Assembly: GCA_017534025.1 (NCBI GenBank)
Contig: JAFWDF010000113.1
Location: 1-23,822, forward strand
Length of the DNA: 23,822 nucleotides
Source of the DNA: Bacillota bacterium
GTDB taxonomy: Bacteria > Bacillota > Clostridia > Peptostreptococcales > Anaerovoracaceae
Direction of reading: 5' to 3'
A program made the position numbers and the translations under genes. Within the stretch, counting starts at the first letter, position 1, and the number at the start of each line of letters is the position of its first letter. Below, in pieces: positions 15,034 to 22,182 of this stretch. The notes under the pieces were generated by a model, which did no database searches, was not told the DNA's origin, and was given only the letters and a program-made list of their open reading frames with translations.

Positions 15034-16869
15034 ATGTGCGATCGCATGAGAACAATGAAACATAGCCTTAAATGGCGTATATTTCTGTCGTTTTTCGTGG
15101 TCATTTTCATCGTAATGGCGATAGCCGGCATCTTTATTGTGAACAGGATCGGCGTAAGCCAGCATCGTTTTATGCGGAACAATGCGTCCCGTGCGGCGGA
15201 TGCTGTCATCCACGCCATGTCGGATGAAGAGGCTGCCGCTGTGGCCGCCGGAACGGGACTTCCCGCCGGTGCGCTGGATGAATGGGAATTCGGCACGGAA
15301 TACGAGTTATATATTCTCGATCGGGAACTGAATATTATGGCCGCCAATGGTTCGGAGAATGCGGATTCTTCGCTCGACCGGTCCGTGGCGGAAAAAGCCC
15401 TGGAGGGCACGGTTGCGGAGAGCGAGCAGACGCTGTCCGGTAATTTGCGTGTCCTGAATTATGCGAAACCGCTGGAAGCGGACGGAGCCGTGAACGGCGT
15501 GATGTATGTCCGCGTGGATATGTCGGATTCGTACAAGGTGATCGATGAGGCAAAGACCCTCTATCTGGAGGCCATGCTCATCGCGCTGCTCATTTCATTC
15601 CTGCTGGCCATGATTATCGCGTCCAGCATAACGGGTCCGGTGAACCGGCTGACGGAACAGGCGCAGCGTATGGCAGACGGCAATTTCTCCGAAGTGATGG
15701 AGGTTCGTTCACGGGATGAAATCGGCCGGCTGACGGAGATGTTCAATAAAATGGGCATCCAGCTGGACAACCAGATCCGGGAAATCACCAACGAGAAAAG
15801 CAAGCTGGAGACGATCCTGCGCTATATGGCGGACGGTCTGGTTGCAGCCGACCTGGACGGCAATATCATTCATATTAATGCTGCGGCTACGGCACTGCTG
15901 AATATGACAGATGAAGAGGCGGCGGAATCCGGTTTCAATGGCATTATGAACCGTCTGGGGAAAGACGATATTGCGGACGGTATTGCCCGCACGATGTCCA
16001 GCCGTGTCATCAGTGAGGAAGTGGATTACGACGGCAGGCATCTGTCGGTGCGGTATGCCCGCTTTATGACGGATGACGAACAGGACATCGGCGTGATCAT
16101 GCTGATTCAGGATGTGACGGAACGGCATCGCCTGGAGAGCATGCAGAGAGATTTTGTCGCAAATGTATCGCATGAGCTGCGCACCCCGATCACAACCATT
16201 AAAAGCTACACCGAAACGATGCTGGACGGCGGCGTGGATGAAGATACCCGGACCAGCTTCCTGCGGGTTATTGAAGATGAGGCGGAGCGGATGACACATC
16301 TCGTTACCGATCTGCTGCAGCTGTCCAGACTGGATAACAACAGTGAAAAACTCAATCCGGTACGGCTGGATATCAATGCGCTGCTTGCCGGCTGTGTCCG
16401 CAAGGTCAAGCTGATGGCGAGAGCAAAGGAACAGGACGTGGTCTGCAATTTTGTGGATGACGCCCATATCGATGTAATGGCCGATAAAGAGCGGATCCAG
16501 CAGGTCGTGCTCAACATTCTGACCAATGCAATTAAATATACATCCGACGGCGGCCGGATTATTGTGGACTCCCGCATTGAAGGGGATGCCGCGATTTTCA
16601 CCGTGGCGGACAACGGCATCGGCATCAGCCGGGACGATATAGACCGTGTATTCGAGAGATTCTACCGTGTTGACAAAGCGCGGTCCAGAGCCATGGGAGG
16701 CACCGGGCTCGGGCTCTCCATTGCCAAAAATATCGTGGAAGCGCACAACGGGACGATTACCATCGACAGTGTCGAGGGCGTCGGCACGAAAGTAACGGTG
16801 ATGCTCCCGCTGGCCGGTGAGGAACGGGCGGCGGAGGAATCCGGGGAAGCCGGTGAGAGCGATGAGTAA
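15034..16869 (+). CDS. walK: WalK-type sensor histidine kinase
   Basis: The 611-residue membrane kinase partners WalR. Order: first membrane helix (about 15-36), an extracytoplasmic sensor loop of roughly 145 residues, second helix (about 181-201), HAMP (about 200-255), PAS (about 260-370), HisKA with phospho-acceptor His380 in NVSHELRTPITTIKSY, and HATPase_c with N, G1 and G2 boxes (LTNAIKYT, VADNGIGIS, GGTGLGLSIA). This is the full WalK architecture, including the intracellular PAS domain. The start is ambiguous: the AGGGGG run ends only two bases before the ATG at 15034, and in-frame ATGs at 15046 and 15055 are alternatives. The end overlaps the next gene by 8 bases. No walH or walI regulator genes follow. 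Confidence 0.93.
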   Translation: MCDRMRTMKHSLKWRIFLSFFVVIFIVMAIAGIFIVNRIGVSQHRFMRNNASRAADAVIHAMSDEEAAAVAAGTGLPAGALDEWEFGTEYELYILDRELNIMAANGSENADSSLDRSVAEKALEGTVAESEQTLSGNLRVLNYAKPLEADGAVNGVMYVRVDMSDSYKVIDEAKTLYLEAMLIALLISFLLAMIIASSITGPVNRLTEQAQRMADGNFSEVMEVRSRDEIGRLTEMFNKMGIQLDNQIREITNEKSKLETILRYMADGLVAADLDGNIIHINAAATALLNMTDEEAAESGFNGIMNRLGKDDIADGIARTMSSRVISEEVDYDGRHLSVRYARFMTDDEQDIGVIMLIQDVTERHRLESMQRDFVANVSHELRTPITTIKSYTETMLDGGVDEDTRTSFLRVIEDEAERMTHLVTDLLQLSRLDNNSEKLNPVRLDINALLAGCVRKVKLMARAKEQDVVCNFVDDAHIDVMADKERIQQVVLNILTNAIKYTSDGGRIIVDSRIEGDAAIFTVADNGIGISRDDIDRVFERFYRVDKARSRAMGGTGLGLSIAKNIVEAHNGTITIDSVEGVGTKVTVMLPLAGEERAAEESGEAGESDE

Positions 16870-17389
16870 GAAGAGAAAGAAAAGAGTCAGAAGAAAGAAA
16901 AGCCAGATTGATAATACGGTGCTGAACAATGATTCCAATGTAATCGATCTGGATGCCGAACGGGCCGCCCGGCGAAAGGCAAACCGGGAAAAAGCCGCTG
17001 CCAGACGGCGCAGGAAGGGGAGAAAATCCCTGAGTGCGCAGGTCATGGAGGAAGTGGACCTGGTGGAGCGGCCGGAAGCCTCGTCGGATGGAAAATCGTC
17101 TTCCAAAAAGAAAAAACAGAGAAAACCGGTCACATCCTATTTTGTCGTGATTCTCATCGCGGCGCTCATTCTGGGGATTATGCTGATGTCCTCCCTGAAC
17201 AATATCATGGAGCTGCGCAATGAGGAAACCGCCAAAAAGCAGGAAGTGGTAGATCTGGAGTCCCAGAAAGCCAATCTGGAACGCAAAGTGGAAGGACTCG
17301 GTTCGGAGGAATTTGTCATGCAGCAGGCGAGAAACTGGCTGAAAATGGCGAAGTCCGGAGAATACGTATATATATTCCGAGAGAATTAG
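16862..17389 (+). CDS. DivIC/FtsB-like septum formation protein
   Basis: The 175-residue protein starts at the ATG at 16862, which overlaps the walK stop by 8 bases and has GGTGAG just upstream, so translation is probably coupled to walK. The first 89 residues are very basic (K-K-R-K-K-R-V-R-R-K-K) and low in complexity. A single membrane helix spans about 92-112, followed by a heptad-rich coiled coil (about 114-150) and a C-terminal segment FVMQQARNWLKMAKSGEYVY that resembles the GEYVY-type end of DivIC/FtsB. Such bitopic proteins join FtsL and DivIB/FtsQ in the divisome and regulate septal wall synthesis. DivIC and FtsL cannot be told apart firmly by eye. The basic cytoplasmic tail is long for the family. 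Confidence 0.8.
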   Translation: MSKKRKKRVRRKKSQIDNTVLNNDSNVIDLDAERAARRKANREKAAARRRRKGRKSLSAQVMEEVDLVERPEASSDGKSSSKKKKQRKPVTSYFVVILIAALILGIMLMSSLNNIMELRNEETAKKQEVVDLESQKANLERKVEGLGSEEFVMQQARNWLKMAKSGEYVYIFREN

Positions 17390-17398
17390 GAAAACACG

Positions 17399-17430
17399 CG
17401 GCCCGGTTGCGGATGACGCTGACCGGGCCG
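17399..17430 (+). terminator. Strong hairpin between the divIC-like gene and rnmV
   Basis: A perfect 9-bp stem CGGCCCGGT/ACCGGGCCG, with a possible inner GCG/CGC pairing, is followed by only GTTTATG. The stem is strong but the U-tract is weak, so it may attenuate or process the transcript rather than end it fully. Confidence 0.55.
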
Positions 17431-17464
17431 GTTTATGTCATGAAGGAAAACGTGAACAGAGAAT

Positions 17465-18019
17465 ATGGAAGAATTCATTAAAGAAGTCATCGTTGTGGAA
17501 GGACGGGATGATATTGACGCCGTGAACCGCGCTGTGCGCGGGGATGTCATTGCGACACACGGGTATGGCATCAGCCGGGCGACACTCAGCCGGATCCGGC
17601 ATGCCTATGAAACCAGAGGCATCATTATCCTGACGGACCCCGACGCAGCAGGCGGCCGGATCCGCCGCCGTCTGACCGCCTTGTTCCCGGAGGCGAGGCA
17701 GGCGTACATATCCCGGTCCGAAGCGATGGACGGGTCGGACATCGGGGTGGAAAATGCTGCTCCGGAGGTAATCGCGAAAGCCATCGAAGCGGCCGGGCGT
17801 ACTCTGACGGAATACAGTGAGGAATATACAGCCGGAGATCTGTATGATTACGGCCTGACCGGCGGTTCCGGATCCCGTCAGCTGCGGGATGCTCTGGGAC
17901 GGAAACTGGGCATTGGCTACGGCAACGCGGCAGCCTTTCTCAAACGTTTGAACGGATACGGGATTACCAGGGAAGATCTGGAGAAGGCATTGATAGAGAT
18001 AGAACATGAACAGATATGA
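17465..18019 (+). CDS. rnmV: Ribonuclease M5 (5S rRNA maturation)
   Basis: The 184-residue protein is a Toprim-domain ribonuclease that trims both ends of precursor 5S rRNA in Gram-positive bacteria, acting with ribosomal protein L18. The Toprim motifs are VVEGRDD (Glu12, catalytic) and LTDPDAAGG (Asp58, Asp60), with the expected HGYGIS segment between them. The C-terminal part (LYDYGLTGGSGSRQLRDALG) matches the RNase M5-specific region. Length is normal. The gene is followed by rsmA with a 14-base overlap, the standard Firmicutes pair. The ribosome binding site is weak. Confidence 0.95.
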   Translation: MEEFIKEVIVVEGRDDIDAVNRAVRGDVIATHGYGISRATLSRIRHAYETRGIIILTDPDAAGGRIRRRLTALFPEARQAYISRSEAMDGSDIGVENAAPEVIAKAIEAAGRTLTEYSEEYTAGDLYDYGLTGGSGSRQLRDALGRKLGIGYGNAAAFLKRLNGYGITREDLEKALIEIEHEQI

Positions 18020-18887
18020 ATTATTTTCCCCTGCGGGTATGACGCGAATTATGCGTAAGCACGGCTTTAAAAACGCCCGCAGCCTGGGACAGAATTTTCT
18101 GACTGATGAAGGCGTAATTGAAGCCATTATTGATGGATCCGGGATTACAGAGGACGATCTCGTCATCGAAATAGGACCGGGTCTGGGGGTGCTGACCGCA
18201 GCAGCGGCGGAATCCGCCGGACAGGTTGTGGCTGTTGAAATCGACGAACGACTGATTCCGGTTCTGCAGGATACGCTGTCGTATTATGATAATATTGAAA
18301 TCATTAATGCGGATATTCTGAAAATCGACCTGTGCCGTTTGATTGAAGAGCGGCAGCCGGCCGGGAAGGTCCGGATTATCGGCAATCTCCCCTACTATAT
18401 TACAACACCGATCCTGATGAAGCTGCTGGAGGACAGAGTGCCGGCCGCCAGTTTTACGGTGATGATGCAGAAAGAAGTAGCGGAGCGCATTATGGCGGAA
18501 CCGGGAAACCGGACGTACGGAGCACTGACGGCAGCCGTGACGTATTACTGTGAAGTCTCTGCCGTGGCCGATGCGCCGAAAGAGTATTTCCTGCCCCGCC
18601 CGAAAGTAGATTCTGCGGTAATACGTCTGGACCGCAGGGAACAGCCGGCTGTGAAGCCGCTGAGTGAGAAAGTGTTTTTTGAAACGATACGCTCCGGATT
18701 CGGGCAGCGGCGCAAGACCCTGCAGAACTCCATTACCGGAACCCGGGGGATCAGCAAGGAGGAAGCCGGTCTGGTGCTGGACCGTGCCGGTGTAGCCCGG
18801 AACCGCCGGGCGGAAACACTGCATCTGGAGGAATTTGCCGCTGTAGCGGATGAAATCGTTCGCTTAAAAGAAATACAGCCGGATTGA
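18006..18887 (+). CDS. rsmA: 16S rRNA dimethyladenosine transferase RsmA (KsgA)
   Basis: The 293-residue S-adenosylmethionine-dependent enzyme dimethylates A1518 and A1519 in helix 45 of 16S rRNA, a late checkpoint of 30S assembly. Motifs: GQNFLTD (28-34), SAM-binding EIGPGLGVLT (55-64), VEID at 77-80, catalytic NLPYYI (127-132), and the C-terminal FGQRRKTLQNS segment that contacts RNA. The length is typical. The ATG overlaps the end of rnmV by 14 bases, indicating translational coupling. Loss of this enzyme gives kasugamycin resistance in many bacteria; here all motifs are intact. Confidence 0.97.
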   Translation: MNRYELFSPAGMTRIMRKHGFKNARSLGQNFLTDEGVIEAIIDGSGITEDDLVIEIGPGLGVLTAAAAESAGQVVAVEIDERLIPVLQDTLSYYDNIEIINADILKIDLCRLIEERQPAGKVRIIGNLPYYITTPILMKLLEDRVPAASFTVMMQKEVAERIMAEPGNRTYGALTAAVTYYCEVSAVADAPKEYFLPRPKVDSAVIRLDRREQPAVKPLSEKVFFETIRSGFGQRRKTLQNSITGTRGISKEEAGLVLDRAGVARNRRAETLHLEEFAAVADEIVRLKEIQPD

Positions 18888-18912
18888 GTTTGTGAATCGG
18901 AGGAATGGAAAA

Positions 18913-19353
18913 TTGGAAAGAATTATCAACGAACTTCTGGATTGGCGCATGCAGTTTCAGGAATTTAAGCCCCTCATTCTGACAGGGAGCACTCCGCGGG
19001 ACCGGGTCCGCACAATTAAGGATTTTGCAAAGAAGAACTGCGAAAATATGATTTCGGTAAATCTCCGGAACAATGAAGAAATCCGGGAGTACATCAACAC
19101 ACATCCTGCCGGTTATGAAGCGTATCTTCACCTGGAAACAACCCTGCACGACATGATAGTTCCGCAGGATACCATTCTGATTTTTGATAATGCGGATGCA
19201 TGTCAGTTTGAAAGCATCAGGGATTACGCCAATAATCTCTTTACAGAAGAGGACGCGGTTTTCTTTGTCATCTGCGGCGATTTTACGGAGGACCAGCTGG
19301 CGGAACTGGGAGAAACCTGCATGCTGGTCAATCTTCCGGAAAAACAGCAGTAA
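18913..19353 (+). CDS. Small protein resembling a degenerate AAA ATPase (DUF4143-type) N-terminal domain
   Basis: The best start is TTG at 18913, nine bases after GGAGG, giving 146 residues; a GTG at 18892 in the same frame would add seven. I do not know a family for the whole protein, but its pattern follows the N-terminal ATPase half of DUF4143-type AAA proteins: LERIINELLDW, then KPLILTGSTPRDRV where those have a G-x-R-Q-x-G-K-T Walker A, then TILIFDNADA where they have a Walker B ending D-E, then FFVICGDF where they have a sensor segment A-A-G-S. The Walker A Lys and Thr and the catalytic Glu are missing, so ATP hydrolysis is not expected. The C-terminal DUF4143 half is absent. It follows rsmA by 25 bases, and could be a repurposed pseudoenzyme or a decaying remnant. 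Confidence 0.7.
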   Translation: MERIINELLDWRMQFQEFKPLILTGSTPRDRVRTIKDFAKKNCENMISVNLRNNEEIREYINTHPAGYEAYLHLETTLHDMIVPQDTILIFDNADACQFESIRDYANNLFTEEDAVFFVICGDFTEDQLAELGETCMLVNLPEKQQ

Positions 19354-19485
19354 ATCCCGCGTATTTCCGGTGCGCCGGCAGGAATTGCTTCCCGGCGGCC
19401 GCAAGGCGATGGATGCGAAAGTTGTCCCGGCGGTAGTTTTGTAAATGGTTTGCCATTGTTTTGCAACATAAATGAAAAGTAAGCA

Positions 19486-19494
19486 TGTTACAAT
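19486..19494 (+). promoter_or_regulatory. Extended -10 promoter of the SLH protein gene
   Basis: TGTTACAAT holds a TACAAT -10 hexamer with the TG extension; the -35 region is poor. The predicted start near 19501 gives a leader of about 130 bases. This leader has a perfect 6-bp hairpin, GCGCAC/GTGCGC, at 19567-19583. The rest of the 277-base gap between genes (19354-19630) is GC-rich at its left end, with small imperfect hairpins and no open frame I would trust. Confidence 0.5.
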
Positions 19495-19630
19495 AGTACA
19501 TGTCTATTTGCGTTTTTCTGACGGATTCCGGTTGGCAGGAGTGGTTTATTAATCGCGTATCGAATGGCGCACCGTGCGTGCGCGCGAATATAGAAATAAT
19601 ACCGGAGCAGTAAATCAAAAGGGAGCAAGT

Positions 19631-20950
19631 ATGAAAGCAATATCATTAATAAAACGAACAGGAATACGTCCCGCGGCAGTTCTTCTGTCGCTGGCATTGC
19701 TGGCCGTATCGGCCATGATCCCGGGCGCCGGGTTTGTGCCGAAGGCAGACGCGGCCACATTCTCGGATATTTCCAAACACTGGGCACAGTCGGATATTCT
19801 GAAAGCTGCTGAGAAAGGCATCGTAAGCGGTTATTCCGACGGTACTTTCAAACCGGACAAGGCGGTTACCAGAGCGGAATTCACCACCATGCTGAACAAG
19901 GCGCTGGGCAATAACGGAACGACGGATTCCGTATTCTCGGATGTGGCGAACGGGACCTGGTATTTTGACCAGGTTTGCAAAGGGGTTTCCGCGGGATATA
20001 TTTCCGGGTACGCGGATGGCACGTTCAAGCCGTCCAATACCATTACGCGGCTCGAGGCGTCCGTGATGCTGGCGCGGATCGTGCCGACCTACGGGTATGC
20101 GGATGATATTTCCAAGTATAAGGATGGTTCGTCCGTTCCGAGCTGGGCGCAGGATTCCATGAAGCGCATCGTCGGCAAAGGTTATCTGAGCACATACGGA
20201 GACAATATGCTGCATGGAACGGACAGTCTGACCAGAGCGCAGGCCGTCCGCGTGATCATGTCCATGCTGGATAAAGAAAAAATCATCAGCAACAACCAGA
20301 CTGTCGTACAGAACAACGTCACTCTGAAGAGCATGATCTTTGTAAACAGAATCTCTGTGGGCACCGCGGTCGGAGACGGCAAGGTGACACTGAATGACTG
20401 CATGGTTCTGGGTACGCTGAATGTTGAAGGCGGCGGCAAATCCCCGAACGGCGTGATCATCAATGACAGCCGCATTGCGAACTGTCTGGTAAACCGCTCC
20501 AACCAGGAAGTGCGTGTGATTGCGCAGGGCGATTCCACGGTTGTGAGACTCACGGTCGGTCAGATCGCCCGGCTGGAAACATATAACCTGACAGGCGGCT
20601 CCTCGTTCGGAAAGGGCTTCCAGACAGTGAACATGACCAGAGCTGCGGACCTGACGGTTTCCTGTGATCTGGATCTGCTGGAAATTGAAGCGGAGAAATG
20701 CGATATTACCATCGCGAAGGGAACGACACAGCGTCTGATCACTTATAACAGCGCGAGAAAGCTGGATGTCAATGTGGCAGCTAACGCAACCTTGAATACG
20801 GCAGATATCTATTCTGCGGGAACCGTATTTTCCGGTACAGGTACAGTTGGTACGCTGAATGTCCATGGCAACGGCCTGACCTATGAAAAGGCACCGGGCA
20901 CGCTGAGCGTAGATCCGGAAGTAACAGTACTGCCGGTACAGGTCGGCTGA
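19631..20950 (+). CDS. Secreted SLH-domain cell-surface protein with a repetitive beta-rich C-terminus
   Basis: The 439-residue protein starts at the ATG at 19631, after GGGAG. A signal peptide covers about 1-41 (basic start, long hydrophobic core, A-D-A cleavage site). Three S-layer homology domains follow: FSDISKHWAQSDILKA (about 44-91), FSDVANGTWYFDQVCKG (about 104-152), and a divergent third (about 158-215) with WAQDSMKRIVGKGYLSTYG. SLH triplets bind pyruvylated wall polymers and anchor proteins to the Gram-positive wall. The remaining 220 residues alternate short hydrophobic strands with turns (LNVEGGG, IANCLVNRS, TLNVHGNG), like a beta-helix or bactofilin-like solenoid, with no enzyme motif. 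The role is probably structural or adhesive. It is a single gene with its own promoter and terminator. Confidence 0.88.
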   Translation: MKAISLIKRTGIRPAAVLLSLALLAVSAMIPGAGFVPKADAATFSDISKHWAQSDILKAAEKGIVSGYSDGTFKPDKAVTRAEFTTMLNKALGNNGTTDSVFSDVANGTWYFDQVCKGVSAGYISGYADGTFKPSNTITRLEASVMLARIVPTYGYADDISKYKDGSSVPSWAQDSMKRIVGKGYLSTYGDNMLHGTDSLTRAQAVRVIMSMLDKEKIISNNQTVVQNNVTLKSMIFVNRISVGTAVGDGKVTLNDCMVLGTLNVEGGGKSPNGVIINDSRIANCLVNRSNQEVRVIAQGDSTVVRLTVGQIARLETYNLTGGSSFGKGFQTVNMTRAADLTVSCDLDLLEIEAEKCDITIAKGTTQRLITYNSARKLDVNVAANATLNTADIYSAGTVFSGTGTVGTLNVHGNGLTYEKAPGTLSVDPEVTVLPVQVG

Positions 20951-20983
20951 TAAAGAACCGAAAAGAATAACAAAATACAAAAA

Positions 20984-21012
20984 GGGCAGGCGCATCGCGC
21001 CTGCCCTTTTTT
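20984..21012. terminator. Bidirectional terminator between the SLH gene and the pot operon
   Basis: A perfect 10-bp stem GGGCAGGCGC/GCGCCTGCCC closes an ATC loop. It is followed by TTTTTT on the plus strand and, because five A bases precede the stem, by TTTTT on the minus strand. It can therefore end both the SLH gene and the convergent potBCD transcript. Confidence 0.93.
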
Positions 21013-21052
21013 CAAGTTTTTGCAAGAAGACAAAGCAATATAAGAACAAATG

Positions 21053-21097
21053 TTATCGAGCATATTAAAAACACTCTGTCTTTATATAGCTCGATAA
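21053..21097. repeat. 9-bp perfect inverted repeat downstream of potD
   Basis: TTATCGAGC (21053-21061) and GCTCGATAA (21089-21097) flank a 27-base AT-rich spacer that can pair partly (ATAT with ATAT, AAA with TTT). It lies in the 3' region of the pot operon, just after potD on the minus strand. There is no U-tract next to it, so it may be an mRNA-stabilising hairpin or a protein site rather than a terminator. Confidence 0.6.
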
Positions 21098-21108
21098 TCA
21101 GGTTCTCA

Positions 21109-22182
21109 TCATGCACTCATGATATCTACCCAGAGCTCATCGTAAAGTGCCCGGATCGTTTCCGGCAGATTGGTGTACGTCTCCAGTGTGGAACGGATTT
21201 CCTCATCCGGATAGAGAATGGTGCTGTTCTTCAGTTCCTCCGGAAGCAGATCTCTGGCTGCGGATTCCGCTGTGGAATAGTAGATGACTTCTGTATTCCG
21301 GGCCATGTTTTCCGGTTCACAGATAAAATTGATGAAGGCCATGGCATTGTCGTAGTTCTCACAGTCCTTTGGAACGACCATGGAGTCGACAAACAGGTTG
21401 CTGCCTTCGATCGGAGTGTAGAATCCCAGCTCAATCTCGCTGTCCTCTCCCAGTTCATCCATCATCAGCAGGTAATCGCCTGCATAGTAGGAAGCAACCG
21501 CTGCTTCGCCGTTTTCCATCTTGTCAAAGATCTGGTCCATTACGTAGGCCTGCACCAGCGGTTTCTGCTGAATCAGGAGATCCTTGGCTTCCATGAGCTT
21601 GGCTTCGTCCGTGGTATTGTAGGAATAGCCCAGTTTTTTCAGGGCGATGCCCATGGCGTCACGGGAATTGTCGAACATGAGAATCTGCCCGGCATATTTT
21701 TCGTTCCAGAGGATGTCCCAGCTGCCGAGATCCGCTTCGTCCACCATGGCTTTATTGTAAATGATGCCGACACTGCCCCACTGATAAGGAACGGAGTACT
21801 CCCCGGTCGGATCGAATTCCGGTTCGCGGAATTCCTCATCTACGTATTTGTAATTCGGGATCTTGCTGAAATCCAGCGGCTGAATCATTTCTTCCTCGAT
21901 CATACGGGCGACCATGTAATCGGAAGGAACAATGATATCATAGGAAACGCCTCCGTTTTTCAGTTTGGCGTACATTTCCTCACAGGTTGCAACGGTGGAA
22001 TAATTCACTTTAATTCCTGTTTGATCCTCGAATTCCCCCAGAAGATCCTCATCGATATATTCTCCCCAGTTGAATACATTAACTTCTCCATTGGCGCCTG
22101 CGGTTCCGCAGCCGGTTACGGAGAAAACACAGCCCGTGAGCAGCAGGATCGCCGCCAGCAGCGTTACGGTGAATTTTTTCAA
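21109..22182 (-). CDS. potD: Spermidine/putrescine ABC transporter substrate-binding lipoprotein PotD
   Basis: The 357-residue protein is a type II periplasmic-binding-protein fold lipoprotein. The signal (KKFTVTLLAAILLLTGC) ends in a lipobox with Cys18. The mature part opens with VNVFNWGEYIDEDLLGEFE, the signature of PotD/PotF proteins, whose W-G-E-Y-I segment contributes to polyamine binding. Later PYQWGSVGIIYN and FINFICEPENMA are also family hallmarks. It captures polyamines outside the membrane for PotABC. The start is TTG at 22180-22182, overlapping the potC stop as TTGA, with AAAGGATGG nine bases upstream; the ATG inside that site is out of frame. It is the last gene of the operon. Confidence 0.94.
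   Translation of the reverse strand: MKKFTVTLLAAILLLTGCVFSVTGCGTAGANGEVNVFNWGEYIDEDLLGEFEDQTGIKVNYSTVATCEEMYAKLKNGGVSYDIIVPSDYMVARMIEEEMIQPLDFSKIPNYKYVDEEFREPEFDPTGEYSVPYQWGSVGIIYNKAMVDEADLGSWDILWNEKYAGQILMFDNSRDAMGIALKKLGYSYNTTDEAKLMEAKDLLIQQKPLVQAYVMDQIFDKMENGEAAVASYYAGDYLLMMDELGEDSEIELGFYTPIEGSNLFVDSMVVPKDCENYDNAMAFINFICEPENMARNTEVIYYSTAESAARDLLPEELKNSTILYPDEEIRSTLETYTNLPETIRALYDELWVDIMSA

Noticed and set aside
15709..17133. A 474-residue minus-strand open frame opposite walK
   Set aside because: It lies fully antisense to a clear histidine kinase and has no recognisable domain; high-GC third-position bias explains the open frame.
19646..21049. A 467-residue minus-strand open frame opposite the SLH gene
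   Set aside because: It is a shadow of the SLH gene, runs through the bidirectional terminator, and has no protein signature.
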